38,619 bases of DNA. Source: Tropicimonas sediminicola (GTDB taxonomy: Bacteria; Pseudomonadota; Alphaproteobacteria; Rhodobacterales; Rhodobacteraceae). The position numbers were made by a program, and so were the translations under genes. The notes below the pieces were generated by a model. That model was not told the DNA's origin and ran no database searches. It was given only the letters and a program-made list of their open reading frames with translations. Every line of letters begins with the position of its first letter. Positions within the stretch are counted from its first letter, which is position 1. Below are positions 24,174 to 32,655 of the stretch, in pieces. The DNA lies in NCBI RefSeq assembly GCF_900188335.1, contig NZ_FZOY01000016.1:1-38619 (forward strand). The letters are read 5' to 3'.

Positions 24174-24653
24174 TCATCTGTTACGGCGCCAGGTCCATGG
24201 CATCTCGAACGAGGCGCTCCAGATGCCCCGCTTTTCCTTCTCCGCCAGCCTCTGCTCGCCGACATAGTCGACGCTGTAGTCCGTGTAGGCAACGGCCCAG
24301 CCATTCCGCACGAGCCAGGCGTTGATGTCCTCCTTGCCCTTCCTGCAGACCGCTATGAGACGCCCGTAGCGATCGACATCGCGAACATCGCAATCGATCG
24401 GCGATCGGGCAATGTGATCGGCCAGGGCGAATGCCGAATCCTTGCCGCATCGCCACGTGCTTCCATCGTCCCGCGTGCAGGCCTGACTGCTCTCGATTGC
24501 GTCGATCCCGAACAGGCGAATCCTTTGCCCATGAACCTCGATCGTGTCCGCGTCGATGACCGACGCCACGCCGGAAATGTTCGAAGGCTCGGCGGACAGA
24601 CATGTTGCAGATGTCGTGAAAACCACCGCCAGCACAACACATCGCCAAACCAT
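24174..24653 (-). CDS. secreted thermonuclease (SNase-family nuclease)
   Basis: A 159-aa protein with an N-terminal signal peptide (MVWRCVVLAVVFTTSATCLS, likely cleaved near residue 20-21), so it acts in the periplasm or outside the cell. The OB-fold nuclease domain has Asp36 (VIDADTIEV), Arg46 (IRLFGIDA), Glu54 and Arg98 (DRYGR), which correspond to the catalytic set of staphylococcal nuclease. It cleaves DNA and RNA in a calcium-dependent manner in that family. ATG 24651-24653 follows GGGGAAGTAGC; a longer in-frame start would overlap the upstream gene and displace the signal peptide. It starts 25 bases after the excalibur-domain gene and is probably cotranscribed with it. Such pairs are common on plasmids and integrated elements. 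Confidence 0.92.
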   Translation of the reverse strand: MVWRCVVLAVVFTTSATCLSAEPSNISGVASVIDADTIEVHGQRIRLFGIDAIESSQACTRDDGSTWRCGKDSAFALADHIARSPIDCDVRDVDRYGRLIAVCRKGKEDINAWLVRNGWAVAYTDYSVDYVGEQRLAEKEKRGIWSASFEMPWTWRRNR

Positions 24654-24678
24654 GCTACTTCCCCTTTCTCCCACTGTC

Positions 24679-24942
24679 TCAACCGCCGTAACACAGGTTC
24701 TCACAGGGGACGCCGTCGTTGTCCCTGTCGAGAGAGCCGCCCCAAGAGCAGTTCCGGTAGAACCAGTACGCGTCTTCGCAGCTGTAGATCGACTTCGAGC
24801 AATAGCGGCGTGGGGAGCAGTCGTTGGCCTGTGCCAGCAGCATCAGGCGATCGAGGGACGTCTGTGGGGTGACACTCGCAGGTGGCTGGTTCACCGATAG
24901 GTACAGGGCCTGGAAGGCGATCAGGCAAAGCGTGAAGTTCAT
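24679..24942 (-). CDS. excalibur calcium-binding domain protein
   Basis: An 87-aa protein with an N-terminal hydrophobic segment that may be a signal sequence or anchor. The C-terminal part has the excalibur signature: Cys-rich CSPRRYCSKSIYSCEDA followed by LDRDNDGVPCENLC, where DxDxDG binds calcium as in an EF-hand-like loop. ATG 24940-24942 is preceded by GGAGGATCGTCGC, a strong ribosome site. It lies directly upstream of the thermonuclease gene. In other bacteria excalibur domains are fused to or adjacent to SNase nucleases, so the two probably act together outside the cytoplasm, with calcium supply to the nuclease as an inference. Confidence 0.85.
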   Translation of the reverse strand: MNFTLCLIAFQALYLSVNQPPASVTPQTSLDRLMLLAQANDCSPRRYCSKSIYSCEDAYWFYRNCSWGGSLDRDNDGVPCENLCYGG

Positions 24943-25603
24943 GCGACGATCCTCCGACCCCGCTCTAGTCCGGTATTCCGGCAGAACTTGGGCGTTGGGT
25001 CAGAACCAGGCAGCAAAGATGCATCTTCCCGTCAAAGGATCGGTCTTGCCGAAGTGGAGACGCCTCGCCACTCGCCCCCGTCGCCTGCAGGCGGGTTCAA
25101 TCAGGAAGGCGCGGTGTCAAGCGAATGGTCCATGCAAGCCGGCGTCGAAGTTCAGAAGGTCACCTGCGCTTCGAAGGAGTTCTCTCCGGACGCGATGAGA
25201 CTGAGATCCGGATGCAGCGCCTGCGAACCCTGCGAATGCTGCGAACACGTGGAGAGCCTTGGCTCGCGATGTGACGAACAAGCGATCTCCCGGAAGACCT
25301 CAGCGCCGCGTCCATGGCATCGCGCCGGGCCAAGGGCTTCATGGCTGAGCCAGCTGTCGACCAGACGATGGGCTTGCTACTTCTGCTCCCTGCGCGTTGC
25401 CGAAGTTCGGCGTCCTTTGGCGGATGTACGATCAGCGGGACGAAGCAGCCGTCCGCCGCAGAGCGATATTCTACGTACAGAACCCTTCCAGCTTGTCTCG
25501 TTTTCCAGGCATTCTCTGGTCGTCCAAATGAAGGGACAAATCTATGCCAGTTCGTGGACCACTTCAGTGGGAGCAGCTCAAGTCTGCCGCTGAGGGTTCC
25601 CCA
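24943..25603. other. non-coding or decayed region
   Basis: Open frames on both strands are short, arginine/serine/cysteine-rich and lack ribosome sites. I see no gene, terminator or repeat that I can support. Confidence 0.5.
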
Positions 25604-26251
25604 TCACTGTGTCCCGCCGTGGCCCGGCAGTCGAGTAACTACTTCGATAGCAACTGGCTCCGTCAGCATCTGCCCTTTAAGATAGGGTATATCGACCGAT
25701 CCATCCGCTGGCTTCCCGTGGATGGTTCGCACCACCTCCATGCCCTCGATCACGCGTCCGAAAGCGGCGAAACCGAGGCCATCATCATTTCGACTCGATC
25801 CGTAATCGAGCCCCGGCTGATCCCCAACGGCTACGAAAAACTCCGACGAGGCGGTCCCCGCCTCGGCGCGTGCCATCGAGAGTGTCCCGTCCGTGTGGCG
25901 TATGCCAGTGTCGCGGGTTGATTCATGCGCGATCGGCGGAAACGGGGGTTCGCCGCCTGGCATGCCGCCCTGGATAACCTCGATCACCGGGGTGCCCGTA
26001 TCGTTTTCCGGGTTGACGGTCCGATAGAAGCTGCCACCGTCGAAATACCCGCCCTCCACGTAACGCAGGAAATTGGCCACGGTAACCGGTGCCTTTTCGG
26101 CGTACAACTCCACGCGGATATCCCCCTCGGCCGTTTGGATCATCACCTCAACGGTAGATGCATCCTGTGCGTGGCTGTACTGACCAGGAAGGGCGACGCT
26201 AACGGCGACCGCAAGCGCCACGGTCAAGGTCTTTGGGTTCAGTTTTCGCAT
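25604..26251 (-). CDS. periplasmic cyclophilin-type peptidyl-prolyl cis-trans isomerase
   Basis: A 215-aa protein that catalyses cis-trans isomerisation of proline peptide bonds during folding of exported proteins. A signal peptide (residues 1-29, ending in YSHAQ) directs it to the periplasm. The cyclophilin core has the family segments EGDIRVELYAEKAPVTVANF, YFDGGSFYRTV (active-site Phe-Tyr-Arg), VIQGG, and GTLSMARAEAGTASSEFFV, followed by FAAFGRVIEGMEVV. ATG at 26249-26251 has AAGGAG upstream. It stands alone on the minus strand. Confidence 0.93.
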   Translation of the reverse strand: MRKLNPKTLTVALAVAVSVALPGQYSHAQDASTVEVMIQTAEGDIRVELYAEKAPVTVANFLRYVEGGYFDGGSFYRTVNPENDTGTPVIEVIQGGMPGGEPPFPPIAHESTRDTGIRHTDGTLSMARAEAGTASSEFFVAVGDQPGLDYGSSRNDDGLGFAAFGRVIEGMEVVRTIHGKPADGSVDIPYLKGQMLTEPVAIEVVTRLPGHGGTQ

Positions 26252-26481
26252 CTGGTTTCTCCTTCTGTCAGAAAAGTTTCGGGAGTGTCCCGGTCGATGT
26301 CGAACAAGCGTGACAGGCTGCGCCGTGAACTCATGCGGTTTGAGGCGCTGATCGACTGGAAGCTCTTCGCTGAGAGAACCTGCGCGATCTTTCCACTCAA
26401 TTCATCGCAGTAGGAAAGCACCTGGAGGTGCTTCTCAACAAAGAAATGGATGAGAAACCCTCTCAAGCCTACTGCAAGCCT

Positions 26482-27534
26482 TTACAGGAACTCGAAAGGC
26501 TCAGCCTCTTCGAACTGGGAGGAGACTTCTCCGGAAAGCGGGCGGTCCTTTGAGACCTTGAGGGTCATCGTTTTTGCCCCGGGTTGCAGATCAACCTTAT
26601 TCAAGTCGACCCAGAACACGGTGGGTGAAACCGCCGAGTCGAAGTAATAGGTCCGGGCACTGTGATCGGACACGGTGCGCCACAGGGTAATGGCGCTCAT
26701 CGGGTTCTCGGGGCTGTTCATGCCGATCGGGGGGCTGATATTCCGCATTACGGAAAACACGCTGGCCAGCGACATGTTCTGGTCTTCGAACTTTTGCAGT
26801 CTGTTCAGCATCCAATCCAACCTTACCAGTCGATCTGTCGGATTGAGCGTTCCCGGAAGGAACTTATCGCCATTCACTCCTTTCCAGTACTCAAGCAGCT
26901 TGAGTTGGGTCGAGAAGTCCGGGTCGTTGGTCATGATATTGTACTCTCGCCCGTGATGGATCACGAGCTCGCCGTCAATATACTCGAAAATCGCGGAGTC
27001 TCCTGACGCGTCGGAGATCGCCATGTGAATTTCCGCGGCGATGCCATTTTCAACCGGCTTGGACACAATCGTGAACGGCGGATCCTGCATGGCTGCCACC
27101 GCCTCTTCAACAGTGGCGAAGTTGTCCAGAAAATACTGCAACCAGGCGCCAATGCTGATCGTCGGCTTCCCGGTTACGGCCGGATCACCGTAATCGCTGT
27201 CGGAAAGATACTGCATGCCTCCTACAAGGCCTTTCTCGTTCATGCCATCCGCCGATGCGGTGCCATAGAACGCCGTGATGACGGATCCATATTTCGAGGT
27301 CCAGGTCAGCTCGTTGTCGCTGCCCCCGCCTTTGCGTTCCACGCCTTGCGGGAAAATCCAGAGATCGCTGGCAAGATCGGGGTCGACCCAGTCCATGCTA
27401 CGTCCGGTAATGAACGACCCGTTCCCGGTTTCCACCAGAATTCGGGAGCAAGCATTCGCCGGTTGCAGCGTGGTAGAAAAAACAAGGCCAGTCGCCAAGG
27501 CAAGGCACAGGCAATTTCGTAGTTTCTTCATCAT
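26482..27534 (-). CDS. choloylglycine hydrolase / penicillin V acylase family Ntn hydrolase
   Basis: A 350-aa linear amide C-N hydrolase. The signal peptide ends at ANA, so cleavage exposes Cys29, the N-terminal nucleophile of the Ntn fold (ANA-CSRIL). Asp48 in RSMDW matches the conserved Asp of penicillin V acylase, and NEKGL (99-103) and the later NDPDF region carry the usual asparagines. Substrates in the family include bile salts, penicillin V and N-acyl homoserine lactones; the Gram-negative members with a signal peptide are often AHL acylases, so quorum quenching is possible but not shown. GGAGG precedes the double start ATGATG at 27534/27531. A remnant of an amidohydrolase gene lies just upstream. 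Confidence 0.88.
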   Translation of the reverse strand: MMKKLRNCLCLALATGLVFSTTLQPANACSRILVETGNGSFITGRSMDWVDPDLASDLWIFPQGVERKGGGSDNELTWTSKYGSVITAFYGTASADGMNEKGLVGGMQYLSDSDYGDPAVTGKPTISIGAWLQYFLDNFATVEEAVAAMQDPPFTIVSKPVENGIAAEIHMAISDASGDSAIFEYIDGELVIHHGREYNIMTNDPDFSTQLKLLEYWKGVNGDKFLPGTLNPTDRLVRLDWMLNRLQKFEDQNMSLASVFSVMRNISPPIGMNSPENPMSAITLWRTVSDHSARTYYFDSAVSPTVFWVDLNKVDLQPGAKTMTLKVSKDRPLSGEVSSQFEEAEPFEFL

Positions 27535-27589
27535 ATTCTCATATCCTCCAAAGTTTGTTCTGTTTTTTGCTGTTCCGAATATTCCTCAG

Positions 27590-27787
27590 TCAGCATCTTT
27601 GCCGTGGAATCCAGATCAATGAATTCCCGCGACACCATTGTACTGGTCGCGTCGTTACGCCACCTTCCATCGGGAAATCGCTGATCGCCGCGATCTTATC
27701 GCCCTCAATGGCGACATCACCAATGCCATCGAGACCGGCTTTCGGGTCAATTGCACGACCGCCGTAAATCGCCATGCCTTTCGCCAA
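27590..27787 (-). pseudogene. N-terminal remnant of an amidohydrolase (D-aminoacylase/dihydroorotase-like)
   Basis: The frame reads MAIYGGRAIDPKAGLDGIGD and then VAIEGDKIAAIS, the classic N-terminal composite beta-domain of the amidohydrolase superfamily. Homology ends after about 45 residues. The metal-binding HxH segment, normally next, is absent; the downstream frame that reads FIDLDS (like the usual FIDLHSH) is shifted and closes after some 25 codons, just before the Ntn hydrolase gene. So the gene has been frameshifted and internally deleted. Start may be TTG 27787 or ATG 27775. Confidence 0.7.
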
Positions 27788-27936
27788 ATGCGCGGAATAA
27801 GTGCTCAGGATAGAGATCGGTTAAAGTACAGCGAGATTAGAACGCCTCGAAGCTGTCCCCCATCCGGCGCCAAACAGAGTTTCCATAGCTTCGGGATGTT
27901 ACCTTACCGGAAAGGATCTGGGAGTGGAATCTAGGG

Positions 27937-28134
27937 TCAGATCCTGCAAAAGTCGCGTCCCCTGTCGCACATAACAGCCCGAACCTCAGAGTTTCGCTTA
28001 GATCCTTTGAAAAACGGGGAAGTCGGGCAAGGTCTCTTCTGCCCAAGAGTCTCGACGTTCGCGCCTTGCGCAGACACGGGAGAAGTCATCGTCAGACGTG
28101 CGGTTGCCGCAAGGAACGCCGTCAAAGTACGCAT
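27937..28134 (-). pseudogene. short secreted protein or truncated exported-protein gene
   Basis: A 65-aa frame beginning MRTLTAFLAATARLTMTSPV with a cleavage site near VSAQG looks like a signal peptide. The remaining 40 residues match nothing I know, and the frame then ends. AGGG precedes ATG 28132-28134. It diverges from the AraC-type regulator gene, the usual arrangement for a regulated target. It is probably the first gene of a decayed operon with the amidohydrolase remnant, but a real small secreted protein is possible. Confidence 0.45.
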
Positions 28135-28296
28135 GTGATGCCCTATATTGTTGACTTGCTGGAACACGGCACCATCTCAGCCATTGCATTTTCGCCGACA
28201 ATAAACTCTGAATCGAGGGTCAAATCATAAGATATTGTCTGGTTGTGACATTGAAGGGATAGGCCATGCGGTCGTAGCATTTGAGAGGACTCTTTT

Positions 28297-29268
28297 ATGA
28301 AAGCTGTACCCGAGAGCCACTTGTCACGGCTTCCTGGAAAGACTCACCAGACGCATCAAGCGCTTTGGCGCGGCCTGCCCTTGCTTCAGTCAGAAGCGGT
28401 ACAACTCGGGCCGGGGAGTCATGCGTACGAGATGCTGCAAATCATTGGGCGGGACATGCTTGTATTTCGCAGCAGTTTCGCGCCAAAGATGGCCAGTACC
28501 ATCGTACCTCACCCTGATTGGATGGTTTTCATGGTACCAGTTCATTGGCTCGGCGACCATGTTTTCAATGGTCAAGTGGCAAGACCGTTCGACGTTTTTG
28601 TTTTTGCCGGTCCTGACGGATACTCATCCATCGGCGCGGGAAGACACAATTTATCGCTGGGTATGCGAAAATCCAAACTGAGGGAGACGTTCGCCAGTTT
28701 GAGTGGTCGCTACATCGACGATATCGCCCTCGACAATCAACGGATAGCCCTCGGTCCAGACTTGGGCACAAGGTTCCACAGACGGATTCTGGAAACGATA
28801 GCGGCGTCGTTTGACGAGCCTCTTGGCCCCGGCAAATTCGCACTCAAGGCTGGCGTCGAGAATGATCTTTTTGCTGATGTCGCCGACCTTATTATTGCAC
28901 AGACAATCGAAGACAATGCTGTTTCAAGCTCCAATCTTGAACCGGTGCGAGTTGTCAGGCGAGCAGAAGAAATATTTGAGGATTACGTGACTAACCCACC
29001 AAGCATAGCTGACCTTTGCAAGGCAGCCAACGTCGGAGCAAGGAAACTGCACTTGTGCTTCAATGAAGTTTACGGCGCGCCGCCAATTGCGTACTTGCAA
29101 GCAAAAAGGCTTACCCAAGCCCGTAGTCTATTCCTTGCAGAGGAAGGGCCCCCGCCTTCCGTCAAAGACGTTGCCCTGTCGCTTGGCTTCACCCACAGCG
29201 GTCGCTTTGCGAAACGATATCAGAGCCTCTTCGGAGAGTTTCCATCAGAGACGCTCGAAAGCAGGTGA
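28297..29268 (+). CDS. AraC-family transcriptional regulator
   Basis: A 323-aa DNA-binding regulator. The C-terminal AraC/XylS domain (about 222-323) has two helix-turn-helix units, SIADLCKAANVGARKLHLCF and SVKDVALSLGFTHSGRFAKRY, with the conserved GF segment and the ending YQSLFGEFPSETL. The N-terminal 200 residues resemble the variable sensor part of AraC proteins that bind small ligands; the ligand is unknown. ATG 28297 is preceded by GAGAGGACTCTTTT. It diverges from the truncated secreted-protein gene at 27937-28134, 162 bases away, so its original target operon was probably that now-decayed one. It converges on the DUF1254 cluster. Family length is normal, so the gene appears intact. Confidence 0.92.
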   Translation: MKAVPESHLSRLPGKTHQTHQALWRGLPLLQSEAVQLGPGSHAYEMLQIIGRDMLVFRSSFAPKMASTIVPHPDWMVFMVPVHWLGDHVFNGQVARPFDVFVFAGPDGYSSIGAGRHNLSLGMRKSKLRETFASLSGRYIDDIALDNQRIALGPDLGTRFHRRILETIAASFDEPLGPGKFALKAGVENDLFADVADLIIAQTIEDNAVSSSNLEPVRVVRRAEEIFEDYVTNPPSIADLCKAANVGARKLHLCFNEVYGAPPIAYLQAKRLTQARSLFLAEEGPPPSVKDVALSLGFTHSGRFAKRYQSLFGEFPSETLESR

Positions 29269-29278
29269 ATTCTCGGAA

Positions 29279-29293
29279 GGCCCAGATCGGGCC
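29279..29293 (+). terminator. weak hairpin after the AraC gene
   Basis: GGCCC pairs with GGGCC across AGATC, 11 bases after the stop codon. No U-tract follows, so it is only a candidate terminator. Confidence 0.35.
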
Positions 29294-29975
29294 ATTACGT
29301 TGGCTTGACCTAATAACCATTGATCGAGAATTATGGTCGCTAAACGTCTGCTCCGGGCTCGTCGCGGACATCTGATGGCTTCGCTCGGATGTCCGTAAGG
29401 TCGGCAAAGCAGACTTGCTGGCGACATGGCCGCTCGGTGTCTGTGTGCTCGGGCCGACAGTTCCGATGACTGCGCTTTGCGGCCGTTGGCCGGGAGCGGC
29501 ACTTCGCACGCGCAGCAAGGTTTCCGACCGATGCGAACGGCCCAAAGCAGCCGCTCGCTTCCTTGATTAACGCTGCAGCGCAGCTTGACCGTACTGGTCA
29601 TTCGTACGCCGCGCAGAGTTTTCACAGGGCGAGCGACGCCAACGCGTTCAAATCGACGGTACCGCGTGCGACCAGCGGCTCCATGGTCCGCAGCAAAGGA
29701 TCGTGGTCGCGAGCGAGACATGGGTGGCGCAGATTTCTCCGAGGGAGCCGCGGATTTCGATCGCGCCGTTCAGCACAAGTCGCCCGTACATTCATACAGT
29801 GGTAATGGCGTTGTCATGGCTTTGCCCATGGATGCCCGCGCCTTCAGCTTGTTCTTCGACAGCGCAAGGTTGGCACATCGCGGTGACATCAGGAGGGAGC
29901 GGCATCCACCCCATTTTTATCGATTGAACGCCTGATATTAAGCGACTTACATCTTTGTAACGGATTCTGCCCCGC
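29294..29975. other. non-coding region between convergent genes
   Basis: No frame here has a ribosome site or a recognisable domain. Frames are arginine/serine-rich on both strands. I see nothing to annotate. Confidence 0.5.
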
Positions 29976-31097
29976 TTACTTGATCGTCCTCGGCTTCGGC
30001 ATCGTCCATTCACCGGTCTGGATCGCTTCGCCCGGCAGGTAATATCGAGCGGAAATGTCGAATGCTCCTTCGGGCACATAGAGACAATTGATGTCCGCTT
30101 CCGTGCACTTTGTCTTGAACTGAAACGTGACCGTACCATCGCCGTTCTTATCTGCCATGGTGTTGTTGATATGGTAGCGATCGTCCGGATTGTCGAAGAA
30201 CCGGCCCGTTGACGTGTCATAGACCGTGACGGACCAAAAGGCGTCCACCGGCGGCTCGGCCGTCTTGATCGTGTAGGGGCCATTCGCTCCAACCAGCGGG
30301 TCACCATTCTCGTCGGAGAAAAAGGCTTCATAGGCGCTGTGAGACGGCACCGGACCACCCCATGCATGCTTGGCGCTGGCGGCTAACAGCAGGTAGGACA
30401 CTTTGTCTGGGACGTCACCGGGACCGGCGACCATGTCCCGGAAGGGTACGGTCTTCATCACCTCGTCCATTTGGGCTTCGGCTGTCTCGACCGTCTGCTC
30501 GTCGAATTCACTCAGCAGGTCGAGCGGCTCTATCGACGAAATCTCCGGCCCGGAGATCCCGATACCCCTGTGCACTGCCTCTGCCTTGGCGACGTCCTCC
30601 GGGTCGTGCGGGTCTTTGACTTCGATCCGAACCACGACAGGAACAAGTTTCGACGGGGCTTCGATCAACTCCCCCTCGGCAGCTTCCGGTCTCTCACTAT
30701 AATAGAGCATGTAGCTGCCTTCGGGCCGAATGATATTGCGGAAATTGACATTGCGGTCATCCATCAGCTGGAACGAACTGAAGCGATCAGGATCGGCATT
30801 TTCCGAGGTCAGAACGACCGGTCCTTGGGACAGATCCGCATAGGCCTGCTTGTAGAACGTATCGTTGTTCATGCGAACAACCATATCTTCCCCGGCCTTG
30901 AAAATAACAGGCTCGGCGCCGGCCGCCCATGCATTGAGTTTCGCCGGATCGCCGCCTGTCTGGCTCATCATGTAGTTGAACGTCTCCTGGTAGGGCAGAC
31001 GCCTGAGGTATTCATTGACCGCGTCGCTCTGGGCCGTCGCGTGCATCGGGGCGATGACTGCTGCCATCGCAAAAGCCAGTGTCAGGAAATTACGCAT
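29976..31097 (-). CDS. secreted DUF1254/DUF1214 protein, paralogue A
   Basis: A 373-aa exported protein of unknown biochemical function. A signal peptide ends at MHATAQ. A DUF1254 part (about 40-150) has NNDTFYKQAYADLSQGPVVL and FQLMDDRNVNF. A DUF1214 part (about 250-370) has FWSVTVYDTSTGRFFDNPDD and ISARYYLPGEA. I chose the second ATG (31095-31097) because AAGGAGG sits seven bases upstream; the first ATG at 31103 lies too close to it. It follows paralogue B by 13 bases and is the last gene of the cluster. It is shorter than B and C. The family occurs as tandem copies in many proteobacteria, with no agreed function. Confidence 0.88.
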   Translation of the reverse strand: MRNFLTLAFAMAAVIAPMHATAQSDAVNEYLRRLPYQETFNYMMSQTGGDPAKLNAWAAGAEPVIFKAGEDMVVRMNNDTFYKQAYADLSQGPVVLTSENADPDRFSSFQLMDDRNVNFRNIIRPEGSYMLYYSERPEAAEGELIEAPSKLVPVVVRIEVKDPHDPEDVAKAEAVHRGIGISGPEISSIEPLDLLSEFDEQTVETAEAQMDEVMKTVPFRDMVAGPGDVPDKVSYLLLAASAKHAWGGPVPSHSAYEAFFSDENGDPLVGANGPYTIKTAEPPVDAFWSVTVYDTSTGRFFDNPDDRYHINNTMADKNGDGTVTFQFKTKCTEADINCLYVPEGAFDISARYYLPGEAIQTGEWTMPKPRTIK

Positions 31098-31110
31098 TTC
31101 CATTCCTCCT

Positions 31111-32538
31111 TTAGTTGGCCAACTGTACGGCTGGCGGCACCCAGCTTTCGTTCAGGACCGCTTCGCCCGGGACGTACAGCCTCAGCGCCAATTTGAATGG
31201 TCCTTTGCCGGGGGCAGGAAGCCAGTTGGCCTCCTTCTCGTCTCCCGGCGTTTCGGCCTGAATGAATATGGTCAGCGATCCGTCCGGGTTGGGCGTCATC
31301 CCGCTTCGATCCCCGATCGCGTATCGATTCAGAGGGTTGTTCACCAGATACCCTTCGAGATCGTACATCGTCATGGACCAGAAGGCGGCCGCTGGGGGCC
31401 AGGCCCCTTCGGCGAAGGTCAGGGTATATGCGTGCTCGCCGGTCAATGGATTGCCGACGGCGTCCAGCAACGTCAGGGGATAAAAGGCGTCCTCGATCAG
31501 GTTTCCGCCGATACCGACAAATGTCCACGCCGCGCGATAAGCATAGCGTGTCCCGAACCGCCCCATGTCGTAGGTCAGGCCCCAGTTGTTGACCAGCTTG
31601 CCAAGTTGTCGGGATTCCTCTGCCAGCGCGACCTTCGCATCAGCGACGCCTTCGTCTACCCCGGTCCGCAGATCGTCGCTCATCTCAGCAGTCGAGAACG
31701 GCGCGCCGGGTTCGATTCCCAGCGGGCGCAGTTTCTCCAACATTGGCACATCGTCGGCGTAGGGCGGATTGGTCGCCAAAAGTCGATTGAGGTTGCTGAA
31801 GAACTCCTCGGAGCTGAGCGCCAGCACCTGGTCGTTGACCAGCGTTACCCCATCCACGCCCGCCTTCAGCGGTACCTCGGACGGGGGCGCATAAGGCTGC
31901 CCCCATGCCGAGAGCGGCGTCAGCCTGTAGTTGTCCTGAATCGCGTTGACGAGTTCATATTCATCGGCGCCAGAGCAATATGTGCGGCCGCCGATCCCGG
32001 CGAGGTTGGTGGGGCTGCGCAACAGCTCCATCCCCTCGGGAACAGGCCCGTCCCAGTCCGGACCCGCGATCAGGAAGTCATGCGGCCTGTCACCATCGTG
32101 CGTGCGTGATCCCGGAGCCGCCGGCACCCCGTTCCAGGCATCGACGATCTGCATCACCCAGTAGCGGTCCCCCACCGCTGGGACGGACAGCACCAGAGGC
32201 TCGTCCGAAAGGTCGATCCAGCTCAGTGAATAGAGGTTGTCGACGTTGAATCCGACGATCGACCGGTTCGAGGCGTCGATGAACTGCCGGTAGTGTACAA
32301 ACTGGTTGACCGGCGCCTTGGCCGCTCCGGGCTTGGTCACATGGGTCAGAAAGTCGGCCTGGATCTCGAACATCACCAGTGGCATTCCGAAGAGCCATGC
32401 GTCCTTTGCCAGGGCTCGTGCTTCTTCCGGCGTCAACTCTGTCTCTGCAAGGGACCGGGTCGCCGGAAGAACGACGTTTGTCACAGTAACGACTGCAAGC
32501 AGCGCAGACGCGAGCAGGCCACGATAGAAATTCCGCAT
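31111..32538 (-). CDS. secreted DUF1254/DUF1214 protein, paralogue B
   Basis: A 475-aa protein with a signal peptide (about residues 1-31, ending near RSLAE). DUF1254 region: DNLYSLSWIDLSDEPLVLSV and YWVMQIVDAWNGV (about 95-135). DUF1214 region: FWSMTMYDLEGYLVNNPLNR, followed by LRLYVPGEAVLNESWVPP at the C-terminus. Full length for the family. ATG at 32536-32538 follows GGAGGCTTCAAC. It lies 117 bases after paralogue C and 13 bases before paralogue A, so B and A are clearly cotranscribed. Function unknown. Confidence 0.9.
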   Translation of the reverse strand: MRNFYRGLLASALLAVVTVTNVVLPATRSLAETELTPEEARALAKDAWLFGMPLVMFEIQADFLTHVTKPGAAKAPVNQFVHYRQFIDASNRSIVGFNVDNLYSLSWIDLSDEPLVLSVPAVGDRYWVMQIVDAWNGVPAAPGSRTHDGDRPHDFLIAGPDWDGPVPEGMELLRSPTNLAGIGGRTYCSGADEYELVNAIQDNYRLTPLSAWGQPYAPPSEVPLKAGVDGVTLVNDQVLALSSEEFFSNLNRLLATNPPYADDVPMLEKLRPLGIEPGAPFSTAEMSDDLRTGVDEGVADAKVALAEESRQLGKLVNNWGLTYDMGRFGTRYAYRAAWTFVGIGGNLIEDAFYPLTLLDAVGNPLTGEHAYTLTFAEGAWPPAAAFWSMTMYDLEGYLVNNPLNRYAIGDRSGMTPNPDGSLTIFIQAETPGDEKEANWLPAPGKGPFKLALRLYVPGEAVLNESWVPPAVQLAN

Positions 32539-32655
32539 GTTGAAGCCTCCATTACATTACAATGGGAAAGCAGATGGTTTCCCGGAAATGAACGACCCCC
32601 ACGATCCGCAACCTCGCCGGGGCGCCTCCTGGCGTTCGATGTCTCATCCGACACA

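Noticed and set aside
29245-29721. Minus-strand 158-codon frame after the AraC gene
   Set aside because: Overlaps the AraC 3' end, arginine-rich composition, no ribosome site.
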